Below, in pieces: positions 1-19,239 of a stretch of DNA of 60,223 nucleotides. Numbering within the stretch: the first letter of the stretch is position 1; each line of letters begins with the position of its first letter. The stretch lies in the NCBI RefSeq assembly GCF_018614775.1, contig NZ_JAGGOF010000038.1:21929-82151 (forward strand), read 5' to 3'. Under the pieces are notes generated by a model. That model saw only the letters and a program-made list of their open reading frames with translations. It searched no databases and was not told where the DNA came from. The position numbers were made by a program, and so were the translations under genes. The DNA comes from Pseudomonas fluorescens. Its GTDB lineage: Bacteria; Pseudomonadota; Gammaproteobacteria; Pseudomonadales; Pseudomonadaceae.

Positions 1-10338
<10,338 letters not shown>

Positions 10339-10396
10339 TGAAAGCGTCCTGCGTAAAAAGGGGCGACGGTGATGGCCTGGCAACGGAAGGACCCGC

Positions 10397-13300
10397 TCAC
10401 AGGCCGGCCTGGTCCAGTTCGGCCATCAGCGCTTGCATTTCGTCATCGGACAGGCCCGAAGCGCTGAACTCGGCACTGTCTGCGACCGGCTCGACGGCGG
10501 CTTCGGCCCGTTGCGCGACCTCGGCCATCGCGGCGACGGTCTGGCGCTCGAAGACTTGCTTGGCCGAGAGGGCGATGCCTTGTTCGTGGGCCTGGGCCAC
10601 CACTTGCAGGCTGAGGATCGAGTCGCCGCCAATGGCGAAAAAGTTGTCGGTGACGCTCACCGATGCCAGTTTCAAGACCTTGGCGATGATCGCTTGCAGC
10701 GCGGTTTCCATTGCGTTGCGTGGCGCCACGTGGGCGTTTTCATCGAATTGATCCGGGTCGGGCAATTGCCGGGTATCGAGCTTGCCGTTGGGCGTGCGCG
10801 GAAAGGTCGCCAGGGTCAACACCCGGGTCGGCACCATGTACGACGGCAGGCGTTCACCGAGGAAGCGCTTGAGCGCTTCCGAGTCCGGTGCGTAACCGTG
10901 GGCGGCGATGATGTAGGCGAGCAGGCGCTTGCCGGCGGCGTGTTCCTGGACGATCACCGCCGCTTCGCGCACATCGCTGTGGTTGCACAGTTGTCGCTCG
11001 ATTTCGCCGAGTTCGATGCGGTAGCCGCGCACTTTCACCTGATGGTCTTTACGGCCGAGGAACGCCAGGCGCCCGTCGGCCAGCCAGCACGCCAGGTCGC
11101 CGGTGCGGTAGGCGCGGGTGCCGTCACCCAGGGTGACGAAAGCCTTGGCGGTTTCTTCGGGTTTGTTGCGGTAGCCGCGCGCCAGGGTCGGCCCGGCGAG
11201 AACGATTTCTCCCGGTTCACCGATGCCGCTGGGGTGACCGAACTCGTTCAGCAGGCGCAGGTCCATGCCGGCAATCGGGCGGCCGATGCTGACGTTGCGG
11301 CTCGGGTCCAGCACTTCGTAACTGGCCCAGACCGTGGCTTCGGTGGGGCCGTATTCATTCACCAGGCGAGCCTGCGGCAAGGTTTTGCTGTGCTGGGCAA
11401 TCAGCGTCGCAGGGCAGGCTTCACCGGCGACGATCCAGCATTCCAGGCTGGCGGTACCGCCCGCACGCTGCAATTGATCGAGCAGGGCCTGATACAGCGA
11501 TGGCAACGACAGGCCGTGGCTGACCTGATGCCGGGCAACCAACTGGGCCAGGCGCGGCATCTCCAGTTCTTCCCCCGGCGCCGGCAGCACCAGCCGGCCA
11601 CCTTGTGCCAGTGTCCAGAAAATCCCGGCGACCGAGCTGTCGAAGGCAAACGATGACAACAGCAGGTAGGCGCGCACCGGCGTTTCATAGGTGGCCATGC
11701 GTACCTGGGTCGAGAGGCTCAGGGCGCCGTGGCTGATTTCCACGGCTTTCGGCGCGCCGGTGGAACCGGAGGTGTAGATCAGGTACGCGAGGGCGTCCGC
11801 CTCCGGCAGCGGCAGTGGCGGCAAGTCGCAGGTGTCCGCTTCACCAAGCTCGTCGAGGACGAAGCGTTGCAGGCTGGCCGGCACGCTGTCGGCCAGCCCG
11901 GCGCTGACGACAATGTGGGCGATGGCGCTGTCGGCGAGCATGTAGGCGCGGCGTTCGGCCGGGTAAGTCGGGTCAATCGGCACGTAGGCGCCACCGGCTT
12001 TCAACACCGCCAGCATGGCGACGATGGCGGCGTTGCTGCGGGGAAACAGGATGCCGACCGGCACGTCGCGGCCGATGCCGGCAGCCACCAGTTGATGAGC
12101 CAGACGCGTTGCGCAGGCATCGAGACGGGCATAGTTCAGGTCGCCGTCGGCGTCGCTGAGGGCGATGGCGTACGGTCGTTGGCGTACCTGACGGGCGATC
12201 AACTCAACCAGCGTCACGGGCTCGATCATCGGCAAGCCGGCACCGGCGCCAAGGATCTGCGATTGAAGCGGCCCGCCCAGTGGCAGTTGCGTCCAGGCTT
12301 GCTGAGGCTCGGCCAGCGCGCCCAGCAGCAATTGCAGCCATTGCTCGCCCAGGCAGCGGGCGGCATCGGCGCTCAGCGTGTTGCGGTCGTAGGTCAGGTC
12401 CGCGTGCAGGCGGTCGGGCCACTGGCGCACGTTCAGGCAGGCTTTCACCGGGTTCATCAGCGCGCCGGCGTAACGGTCCCGAGCATCGCCCGCACGCCAG
12501 GCGAAGGCATAACCGCGGATGCAATACCCGGTGTAATAGTCTTGCCAGCCAGCGGTGCGCTCCACGAGGGCGCGCACCTGCTGGCTTTGCTGGACCAAGG
12601 TCGCCTGGCTGTCCAGGTCGATGTTCAGGGGCAGGCATTGTTCGAACAGACCGAGGGCGTTCTCCAGTTCGAGGCCCCGGCTTTCATGGATCAGCGTGAC
12701 CGGGACCTGTTGCTGGCCCGCCAGCCGGCCGAGCACCGCCGCCCAGGCGGCCAGCATCAACTGCGAGGTCAGGGTCGGGTGCCGGGCAAGCTCGGCGGGC
12801 AATGTCAGCGCGTGTCGGGCCGGTGCGAAGCCGGTGCCGCCAGAGGACTCCAGGGACAGTTGCAAGGTTGGTTGCTCGGTCTCGCCGAGGGTTTTCCAGA
12901 AGCAGGTGCCTGGATGGTCCGGTTCGTCTTCCACCAGGCTCCAGCGCCATTCGGCGTAGTCGGCGTATTGCAGGGTTTCGGACAGATCCGGTGTGGCCTC
13001 TTGCAGCAGCGCATCGGCCAGCAGCTTGAGGCTGGCCAGGTCGAAATGGCTGCTGGCGCCGGCCAGGTCCAGCACGGATTGTTCATCCGACAGCTGCACC
13101 AGGGTCACGGCCAGCGGTGTGGCCCAGTCCCGGGACTGAGTCGTCAGGCGCGTCAGCTCGGCGTCCTGCTCGGCGGGGCCGTGCTGGCGCAGATCCAGCA
13201 ACGCCACCGTCAGCGTGCCGTCTGCATCGATCACCTGCACGGGGTGGTGCAGGCCGGGTACCGGCACCAGTCGCGTACGGAGGATTTCACAGCCAGCCAT

Positions 13301-13456
13301 CAACGAGCGCAGCCGCCTGTCCAGCGCCGCCACGTCCGTCGGGCCGGACAGCGACCACTGCAGATGACAGCCGAAGGGGTGCGCGGCGACGCCGTTGATG
13401 TGAGGGTACAGCGCTGCCTGTTGCGGCGAAATACGAAAACCTTGAAGTCCGTTCAT
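10397..13456 (-). CDS. NRPS module: degenerate C-like (interface) domain - A(His) - T
   Basis: 1019 residues. The ATG at 13456 is preferred over a TTG two codons upstream. Residues 1-420 form a condensation-fold domain whose active-site motif HHxxxDG reads ASSHFDL (residue 134 on), so both catalytic histidines are gone. The later block ESRGLELENALGLFEQCLPL is still recognisable as C-domain core. The A domain (about 420-930) has code DSALIAEVWK, close to the bacitracin His code DSELTAEVCK as I remember it, so histidine is the best guess. The T domain carries GGDS. The tail after it (SGLSDDEMQALMAELDQA) looks like a docking helix for the next NRPS. The preceding starter protein supplies the working C domain, so the N-terminal domain is probably an interface that recruits a beta-hydroxylase to His-loaded T. 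Confidence 0.9.
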   Translation of the reverse strand: MNGLQGFRISPQQAALYPHINGVAAHPFGCHLQWSLSGPTDVAALDRRLRSLMAGCEILRTRLVPVPGLHHPVQVIDADGTLTVALLDLRQHGPAEQDAELTRLTTQSRDWATPLAVTLVQLSDEQSVLDLAGASSHFDLASLKLLADALLQEATPDLSETLQYADYAEWRWSLVEDEPDHPGTCFWKTLGETEQPTLQLSLESSGGTGFAPARHALTLPAELARHPTLTSQLMLAAWAAVLGRLAGQQQVPVTLIHESRGLELENALGLFEQCLPLNIDLDSQATLVQQSQQVRALVERTAGWQDYYTGYCIRGYAFAWRAGDARDRYAGALMNPVKACLNVRQWPDRLHADLTYDRNTLSADAARCLGEQWLQLLLGALAEPQQAWTQLPLGGPLQSQILGAGAGLPMIEPVTLVELIARQVRQRPYAIALSDADGDLNYARLDACATRLAHQLVAAGIGRDVPVGILFPRSNAAIVAMLAVLKAGGAYVPIDPTYPAERRAYMLADSAIAHIVVSAGLADSVPASLQRFVLDELGEADTCDLPPLPLPEADALAYLIYTSGSTGAPKAVEISHGALSLSTQVRMATYETPVRAYLLLSSFAFDSSVAGIFWTLAQGGRLVLPAPGEELEMPRLAQLVARHQVSHGLSLPSLYQALLDQLQRAGGTASLECWIVAGEACPATLIAQHSKTLPQARLVNEYGPTEATVWASYEVLDPSRNVSIGRPIAGMDLRLLNEFGHPSGIGEPGEIVLAGPTLARGYRNKPEETAKAFVTLGDGTRAYRTGDLACWLADGRLAFLGRKDHQVKVRGYRIELGEIERQLCNHSDVREAAVIVQEHAAGKRLLAYIIAAHGYAPDSEALKRFLGERLPSYMVPTRVLTLATFPRTPNGKLDTRQLPDPDQFDENAHVAPRNAMETALQAIIAKVLKLASVSVTDNFFAIGGDSILSLQVVAQAHEQGIALSAKQVFERQTVAAMAEVAQRAEAAVEPVADSAEFSASGLSDDEMQALMAELDQAGL

Positions 13457-13534
13457 GTTCAACTCGACTGGAAATGGGGCTTGGATCGGGCGACGACACG
13501 CCCGCTGGCAAACGGCGGGTGCACCCGTTGGAAA

Positions 13535-14581
13535 TCAAACGGCGACGTCGCTCGACAGCAGGGCTTCGGCCATGCCGGTCATGATTGCGCGCTTGCCGGT
13601 AAAGGGTTCGCGACCATGGACGGCAAGCATGTTGTCGATGAACAGCACGTCGCCCTGCTGCCAACTGAAACGCACCAGCGAGTCGAGGTAGGCCGTGCGC
13701 AGCGATGCCAGTACCTGAGGCTCGATCGGTTCGCCGTCGCCGTAGAAGGTGTTGGTGGGCAAGTCCAGGTCGGTGAAGTTGCTCTGCAGTGAGTCGCGGA
13801 TGCGCGGCGGCAGTGTGCTGATGTGGAAGAAGGTCGCGTGGTTGAACCACACCTCTTCGCCGGTATGCGGGTGGCGCACCACGGCCGGTCCGCGCTGGCG
13901 AGTGCGCAGGCGGTTGTTGTCTTTCCATTCCACTTCGATGCCGACGCTGGCGCAGTAGGCTTCGACTTCGCCGCGCTCTTCGGACTGGAACACGCTCTGC
14001 CACGGCAGGCCGAAGCCGTCGCCGTAGTTGCGCACGTACAGCACGCCTTTTTCCCGGAACTTCGCTTCGATCTGCGGGCTGATACCGGCCTTGACCGCAC
14101 GGGTCGAGCCAATCGGGGTTTCGCCACCGGTTTTGGAGGGGAGCTGGCAATAGAAGAACAGGCGCAGCGGGAAACGCGGCGAATAGGAGTGTTCGTTGTG
14201 GGGAAAAATCATCTGGTCGGCCGGGTAGTCGGTCGAGGTGTAGATGTTGCCGCCGACTCGGGTCCGGGGCGAGGCGCGGAACATGTATTCCAGCGCACCC
14301 GGGGAGAGGGCGCCAATCACCTGGTCGAACTGCTCGACAGACGCCACGTTGAAACCACGAAACAGCAGGGCGCCATAATGCAGCAGTTTTTTCTCGAGGG
14401 ACTCGCGTTCACTGGCGGCCCAGGCGACCAGATCGACGCCGCTGACTGCCGGTTCGATCACCAGTGGCAAGGCATGTTCCGGGCCGAGCAGGCGCTCGGT
14501 GACCAGTTGTCGTTCCGAGACGTTCATGGCTTTGCGGCGCACGGCGCCAAGGGCGCGGGGCGATGGGGGCACGATAGACAT
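13535..14581 (-). CDS. TauD/SyrP-type Fe(II)/2-oxoglutarate beta-hydroxylase, first copy
   Basis: 348 residues from the ATG at 14581, placed 17 bp after the stop of the starter gene. Longer in-frame extensions overlap that gene and are not needed. The facial triad is visible as FPHNEHSY (H-x-E) and the distal His in NMLAVHGREPFTGKR, whose later Arg would bind 2-oxoglutarate. TGGETP and LYVRNYGDGFGLPW are typical of the SyrP-like subgroup that hydroxylates amino acids tethered to NRPS carrier proteins. Its position between the starter and the His module suggests that it acts on carrier-bound His, but which of the two hydroxylases serves His and which serves Asp cannot be decided from sequence alone. 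Confidence 0.88.
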   Translation of the reverse strand: MSIVPPSPRALGAVRRKAMNVSERQLVTERLLGPEHALPLVIEPAVSGVDLVAWAASERESLEKKLLHYGALLFRGFNVASVEQFDQVIGALSPGALEYMFRASPRTRVGGNIYTSTDYPADQMIFPHNEHSYSPRFPLRLFFYCQLPSKTGGETPIGSTRAVKAGISPQIEAKFREKGVLYVRNYGDGFGLPWQSVFQSEERGEVEAYCASVGIEVEWKDNNRLRTRQRGPAVVRHPHTGEEVWFNHATFFHISTLPPRIRDSLQSNFTDLDLPTNTFYGDGEPIEPQVLASLRTAYLDSLVRFSWQQGDVLFIDNMLAVHGREPFTGKRAIMTGMAEALLSSDVAV

Positions 14582-14598
14582 AACGGCATCCGACTCGG

Positions 14599-17500
14599 TT
14601 AAAGGGGCATTGAGCGACGTTTGACTTGCAGCATCTGGCTGCGACCGGCCAGCGCCTGGGCCTGTTGGCGCTCGCGCTGGAAGGCCTGGTCCCAGGCGTC
14701 GATGCGCGCGGCCAGTGCCGGCAATGGCTCGCCGAGCAGCAGGCGGGCTTCCTCCAGCAGGCGTATCCACAGGTGCTGCAGGCGCACGGCGCGATCCTGA
14801 TCGAAATATTCGCCGCGGTACTTGAGGGTTGCGTCCAGGCCTTCGGCGCCATGCACCAGGTCGAGCACCAGATGGAAATCCCCCGGCGCCTGTGCCACCT
14901 CCAGGGTCTGCAGGTGTGCGCCGGCAATGGTGGTCGGGGTGACGCGGGACGGCTGATAGTTGAGCTTTACCTGGAACAGCGGTGAGTGACCCGGCAGGCG
15001 CTGCGGCGCCAGAGCTGAAACCACCAGGTCGAAAGGCAGGCCTTGATGGGCATAGGCCAGGCGCGCCTCATCGCGAACACGCTCAAGGAAAGCCGCCAGT
15101 GTCGGCTCGCCGTGCAGGTCGCAACGCAACGTCAGCTGGTTGACGAAGAAGCCGATGACGTCGCTGTGCTCCGCCCGTGGACGACCGCTGACGTCAGTGC
15201 CCAGCAGGAATCGTTGCTGGCCGCCCAGTTGCTTGAGCACCAGTTGATAGCTGGCGAGCAACAGCATGAACAAGGTCATGCCGCGTTCGCGGGCCAGCGC
15301 TGCAAGCTGTTCGCAAATGGCTTGGGGCATGCTGAAGTTCAGGCTGTGCTCGCCCGGAGCCTGGCCGCTGCCGCCCAGTTCAAGTGTCTGTGGCATGCCC
15401 ATTAAATGTTCACGCCAGAAGGCCTGCTCGGTGGCGATCCGCTGTTCGCTCCAGTGCGCAGCTTCCCATTGGGCAAAGTCGAGGTATTGCACCGGCCATT
15501 CAGTGCTCGCCGAGCCCGCCAGTTCCGCCAGCAGCACTTGCGCCGAACGACCGTCAAAAGCGATGTGATGCAGAGTCAGCAACAGGTCGTGCTGCTCATC
15601 TCTACTCAGCAGTTGCGCCCGCAGCAGCGGTCCGTTGACCAGATCCACCGGGGTGGCGTGCTCACTCGCCAGACAGTCGCGCAGCGCTTGCTGCTCGGTC
15701 TGACCGTGCCAGTTCAATGGCACAGGCGTCGCCGGAAGAACCTGTTGTTGCGGGCCGTCCACACCATCGCGATAGACCGTGCGCAGCACGCTGTGGCGAT
15801 GGACGAGGCTGTTCAGGCGCTCGGCCAGTCCCTCGACGTCCAACGGACCCTGCAGGCCCAGGTGCAACACCAGATTGTGGCGGGTGTCCTCCGGGTTCAG
15901 TTGACGCAGGAACCACAGGCGACGCTGGGCGAAGGATTGTCGACTCTCACTGACGTCTGCACACTCGGCCGAAGGGCTGGCGGCCATGGGTGGCTCAATC
16001 AGGAAATCCAGCAGGTCCTGCGCCCATTGCGCCAGGGTCTGCTCGCCGAACAGGCGCTGGGTATCGAGGTTCCAGCCCAGGTCCCTGTGCAGGCAGGCGG
16101 CGAAATCGGCGACGCCGATGGAGTCCAGGCCTTGACCGATCAGGCTGCGTTCGAAGTCTGCTACCCGATACGGATTCACCGCGTGCAAGGTCTGCCCGAG
16201 CCATTGCCGGCAAGCAGCCTGGGCGTCGTGCGTCGAGGCTTGCACACGTTTCTTGAATTGGCTGAGATCAAGGGTTTCGCCGCTGGCGGCAACCTGCCCA
16301 CCGCTCTGGGCGATGATGCTCAACGTGCCCGCCGCCAGCTGCTTGCGTGCGCCTTGACGGGCGATCTTGCCGCTGGTGGTCATCGGGATGGTGCCGGCTT
16401 CCACCAGCACGATTTGGTCGATGCCACAGTCGGCAGCCTCGCGCACGGCGTTCTGCATCGAGGCGAACAGCGCCGGGTGCCGCGCCGGATCGACGAACTT
16501 ACGCTGGGGCTCGGCGACGATCACCAGTTTCTCCCGGCCCAGGACCGGGTCCATTTCCGAAAACGCGGCGATGCGCCCGGTGCGAATGCCCGGCTCGGCA
16601 TCGGTGATGGCAAATTCGATGTCGTGGGGGTACAGGTTGCGTCCGTTGAGAATCAGCAGGTCCTTGAGCCGCCCACAGATGACCACCTGGCCTTCGTGCA
16701 TGAAGCCCAGGTCGCCTGAGCGCAGGTAGTGGTCGGCTGAGCCGACAATGCGCGCTTCAAAGGCTTCACGGGTGGCCTCGGGGTTTTTCCAATAGGATTC
16801 GGCGTTGCTCGGGCCCCGCAGCCAGACTTCACCGATGCGGTCGGCGGCGCAGCGTTCATGGCTTTGCGGGTCGACGATGGCAATGCTGTGCAAAGCCTGC
16901 GGGAAGCCGCAGGCGACGAACTCCACGGCGGCGGCATCGGCGGCGGCCAGTGCGACGCGACCGCTTTGCAGTACTGCCTTGTCCAGGCGCAGCACCACCG
17001 GCAGCGCATCTTCCGGTGTGGCGCTGACACACAGCGTTGCCTCGGCCTGGCCATAACCGGGGCTGATCGCCAAGGGGTTGAGGCCGCAGGCGGCAAAGCG
17101 CTGGGCGAAAGTTTCCAGAGTACCGGGGTGGATCGGCTCGGCGCCGTTGATGGCGTGTTTCCAGGCGCTCAGATCGAGCTGGGCGATCAGGTTATCGCTG
17201 ACCACCCGGTTGCACAGGGCATAGGCGAAATTCGGCGCGAAACTGACGGTGCCACGGTAGCGACTCAACGCCTGCAACCAGGTCGACGGCGCATTGACGA
17301 AGGTCTGCGAAGCCATCAGGTAGCAGGGCATGCCGCTGTAGATCGGCGCCAGCAGGCCGCCGATCAAACCCATGTCGTGGTACAGCGGCAGCCAGTTGAC
17401 CATGGCACCGCGCTCATCGAAACCGTACGCCTGGCGCATCAGATCGACGTTGGCGATCAGGTTGCGCTGGCGTACCTCGACGCCTTTTGGCGAACCGGTG

Positions 17501-18006
17501 GAACCCGAGGTGTATTGCAAGAAGGCCACGGTCGAACCATCGATCGTCGGGCGTTGCCACTGGCTGGCCGGTGGCGTGCCGAGGTGCTGCACCGTCAGCA
17601 CGTCGACGCGATTCTCCACCAGTTCCAGCAAGCCCTCGCAATGCTCCGCCGGGGCGAGAATCAGTGCCGGCTCGGCGTCTACCACCACATTGCGCACGCG
17701 TTCAAGGTGACGTGGTTTTCGCGACGGCGGTGGAAACAACGGCACGGCGATCATGCCGGCATAGAGGCAGGCACAGAATGCCCGGGCGTAGTCGAGGCTG
17801 CTGGGCAGCATCAGCAATACGCGATCACCTGGCGCGTAGCGCGATTGCAGCGCGGCCGCCAGGGACCGGGACTGCTCGTGCAGTTGGGAAAAGGTCAGGG
17901 TTTCGCCGATCTCGACGCCGTCCGGCAAGAAGTGCAGGGCAGCACGCTCCGGGAAGTGCAGGGCATTGGTTTCCAGCACTTCGATCCACTGTTTGAATGA
18001 AAACAT
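14599..18006 (-). CDS. Lipoinitiation protein: fatty-acyl-AMP ligase - ACP - condensation domain
   Basis: 1135 residues starting MFSFKQW, 7 bp after the upstream hydroxylase stop (an in-frame ATG at 18045 would overlap it). Residues 1 to about 575 are an FAAL: QYTSGSTGSPKGVEV is the AMP-binding loop and LPLYHDMGLIGG is characteristic of the family. An ACP follows (GLDSIGVADF, about 600-675), then a C domain (about 695-1110) with intact HHIAFDG. There is no amino-acid A domain. The protein should activate a free fatty acid, load it on its own ACP, and pass it through the terminal C domain to the amino acid on the next protein. This explains how the lipid tail is installed and why the next protein can start with a non-catalytic C-like domain. 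Confidence 0.92.
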   Translation of the reverse strand: MFSFKQWIEVLETNALHFPERAALHFLPDGVEIGETLTFSQLHEQSRSLAAALQSRYAPGDRVLLMLPSSLDYARAFCACLYAGMIAVPLFPPPSRKPRHLERVRNVVVDAEPALILAPAEHCEGLLELVENRVDVLTVQHLGTPPASQWQRPTIDGSTVAFLQYTSGSTGSPKGVEVRQRNLIANVDLMRQAYGFDERGAMVNWLPLYHDMGLIGGLLAPIYSGMPCYLMASQTFVNAPSTWLQALSRYRGTVSFAPNFAYALCNRVVSDNLIAQLDLSAWKHAINGAEPIHPGTLETFAQRFAACGLNPLAISPGYGQAEATLCVSATPEDALPVVLRLDKAVLQSGRVALAAADAAAVEFVACGFPQALHSIAIVDPQSHERCAADRIGEVWLRGPSNAESYWKNPEATREAFEARIVGSADHYLRSGDLGFMHEGQVVICGRLKDLLILNGRNLYPHDIEFAITDAEPGIRTGRIAAFSEMDPVLGREKLVIVAEPQRKFVDPARHPALFASMQNAVREAADCGIDQIVLVEAGTIPMTTSGKIARQGARKQLAAGTLSIIAQSGGQVAASGETLDLSQFKKRVQASTHDAQAACRQWLGQTLHAVNPYRVADFERSLIGQGLDSIGVADFAACLHRDLGWNLDTQRLFGEQTLAQWAQDLLDFLIEPPMAASPSAECADVSESRQSFAQRRLWFLRQLNPEDTRHNLVLHLGLQGPLDVEGLAERLNSLVHRHSVLRTVYRDGVDGPQQQVLPATPVPLNWHGQTEQQALRDCLASEHATPVDLVNGPLLRAQLLSRDEQHDLLLTLHHIAFDGRSAQVLLAELAGSASTEWPVQYLDFAQWEAAHWSEQRIATEQAFWREHLMGMPQTLELGGSGQAPGEHSLNFSMPQAICEQLAALARERGMTLFMLLLASYQLVLKQLGGQQRFLLGTDVSGRPRAEHSDVIGFFVNQLTLRCDLHGEPTLAAFLERVRDEARLAYAHQGLPFDLVVSALAPQRLPGHSPLFQVKLNYQPSRVTPTTIAGAHLQTLEVAQAPGDFHLVLDLVHGAEGLDATLKYRGEYFDQDRAVRLQHLWIRLLEEARLLLGEPLPALAARIDAWDQAFQRERQQAQALAGRSQMLQVKRRSMPL

Positions 18007-18013
18007 CTGCAGT

Positions 18014-18991
18014 TCACGCCATGGCCACGATGACCTTGCGGTCACCGGTATAAGGATTGCGACCGTGTGCCACCAGTCGATTGTCGAGCATCAGGACGTC
18101 GCCGGGCTGCCAGGGGAAGCTGATGGCCGTCTGGCGATAAACCTCGCGCACGGTGTCGAGCATGGCGTCGGGGATGGCCGCGCCGTCGCCGAGGTAGACA
18201 TGGCGCGGCAGGTTCGCTTCACCCACCGCCGCCAGCAGGCTGGCGCGCACACTCGGCTCGATCGCCGACACGTGGAACAGGTGCGCCTGGTTGAACCAGA
18301 CCCACTCGCCGGTATCGGGATGCTGCTGCACTGCCGCGCAACGCTGGCGGGTGCGCAGGTCACCGTCGGCCTTCCATTCCCACTCGATGTCGTTGTCCTG
18401 GCAGTAGCGTTCGACCTGGGCGCGGTCTTGGGTGTTGAAGACCTTCTCCCAGGGCAGATCGAGGGCGCTGCTGTAGTTGCGCACGTAAAGCAACTCGCGG
18501 CTGGCGAACAACTCACGGATCTCGGCGGGCATGCGCTGGTAGATCAGTCGACTGTCGGCAATCGGAGTTTCACCGCCGGTGTCACTGGCCTTGATGCAGT
18601 GGAACCAGATGCGCGAAGGCCAGGGCCGGGTATAGGCCTGCTCGTTGTGCAGGGGAATGAACTGATGGGCCGGGTATTCGGTGGAACTGTAGACGCCGGC
18701 GAAGACTTTGCTGCGCGGCGTGGAGCCGAACTCGTAACTGGCCAGCGGTGCGCCGAAGCTGGCGGCGAAGCGCTTGAAGTCGATGGGGGTGGCAACGGTA
18801 AAACCGCGAAACAAGACGCCGCCAACGGTCGCCAGGAGGTGCGGCAGACGATCGCGGATCGACGCCTCCAGATCGTGGATGGACTGGCCCGGTGACGCCT
18901 GCACCCGCAGGGGTAACAACTGTTCGCTGCCATCCGTGGAAGCCATTGATAAAGGCTCGGAACGCCTGTTCAGGTGTTCGATTGAGGTCAT
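18014..18991 (-). CDS. TauD/SyrP-type Fe(II)/2-oxoglutarate beta-hydroxylase, second copy
   Basis: 325 residues, first gene of the minus-strand operon. Metal ligands are in LHNEQAY (H-x-E) and the distal His in NRLVAHGRNPYTGDR. TGGETPIADSR and LYVRNYSSALDLPW align with the first copy, but the two proteins differ over most of their length, so they are old paralogues. The family hydroxylates the beta-carbon of carrier-bound Asp or His in lipopeptide siderophores and phytotoxins. With a predicted His module in the window and further modules beyond the left edge, one enzyme for beta-hydroxy-His and one for beta-hydroxy-Asp is a reasonable division. That division is inference. Confidence 0.88.
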   Translation of the reverse strand: MTSIEHLNRRSEPLSMASTDGSEQLLPLRVQASPGQSIHDLEASIRDRLPHLLATVGGVLFRGFTVATPIDFKRFAASFGAPLASYEFGSTPRSKVFAGVYSSTEYPAHQFIPLHNEQAYTRPWPSRIWFHCIKASDTGGETPIADSRLIYQRMPAEIRELFASRELLYVRNYSSALDLPWEKVFNTQDRAQVERYCQDNDIEWEWKADGDLRTRQRCAAVQQHPDTGEWVWFNQAHLFHVSAIEPSVRASLLAAVGEANLPRHVYLGDGAAIPDAMLDTVREVYRQTAISFPWQPGDVLMLDNRLVAHGRNPYTGDRKVIVAMA

Positions 18992-19239
18992 CCTTGCGCA
19001 TCCTCTTTTATCTTTTCTGACTCGTCATGCGACCGTGAAAGCGGGCAGTGGTCGGCGGTGTAGGACGGATCTGTAAATGTATGCAACACAATACAAGACG
19101 GCATATTAGGTGCAAATGAGAGAGATTATCAATACTATTTATTTAATTATTTTTTTGGATTAGACTCCGCTCCGCTGGCGCCAAACAGCCTTCTGCCAGC
19201 TCAAAAAAAACCAAAATATCTGTCGCAGGGGAGCGGGGC
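18992..19239. promoter_or_regulatory. Divergent promoter region between NRPS operon and receptor
   Basis: A 248-bp AT-rich stretch between the leftward biosynthetic operon and the rightward receptor gene, in strong contrast to the GC-rich flanks. It contains the Fur-like site described separately and several A/T runs. No coding sequence is apparent. I could not place -35/-10 boxes with confidence. A TAAAT motif at about 19074 lacks a CGT at the spacing expected for a PvdS promoter. Confidence 0.7.
19115..19139. promoter_or_regulatory. Candidate Fur box
   Basis: The 25 bp beginning AATGAGAGAGATTATCAA match an ideal extended Fur repeat (AATGATAATGATTATCATTATCATT) at 19 of 25 positions by hand alignment. 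It sits between the divergent NRPS operon and the receptor, where one site could repress both under iron sufficiency. The match is visible; binding is inferred. Confidence 0.65.

Noticed and set aside
13463..13534. Extended starts for siderophore genes into intergenic space or neighbouring genes
   Set aside because: The extensions overlap upstream genes in another frame or lack ribosome sites; internal ATGs fit the family N-termini better.
11729..13792. 687-residue plus-strand frame over the His-module gene
   Set aside because: Antisense to a protein with recognisable A and T motifs and crossing a gene boundary; no domain or ribosome site.
19070..19105. Possible PvdS (iron-starvation sigma) promoter, TAAAT-N16-CGT
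   Set aside because: TAAAT is present but CGT is absent at the needed distance on the plus strand.
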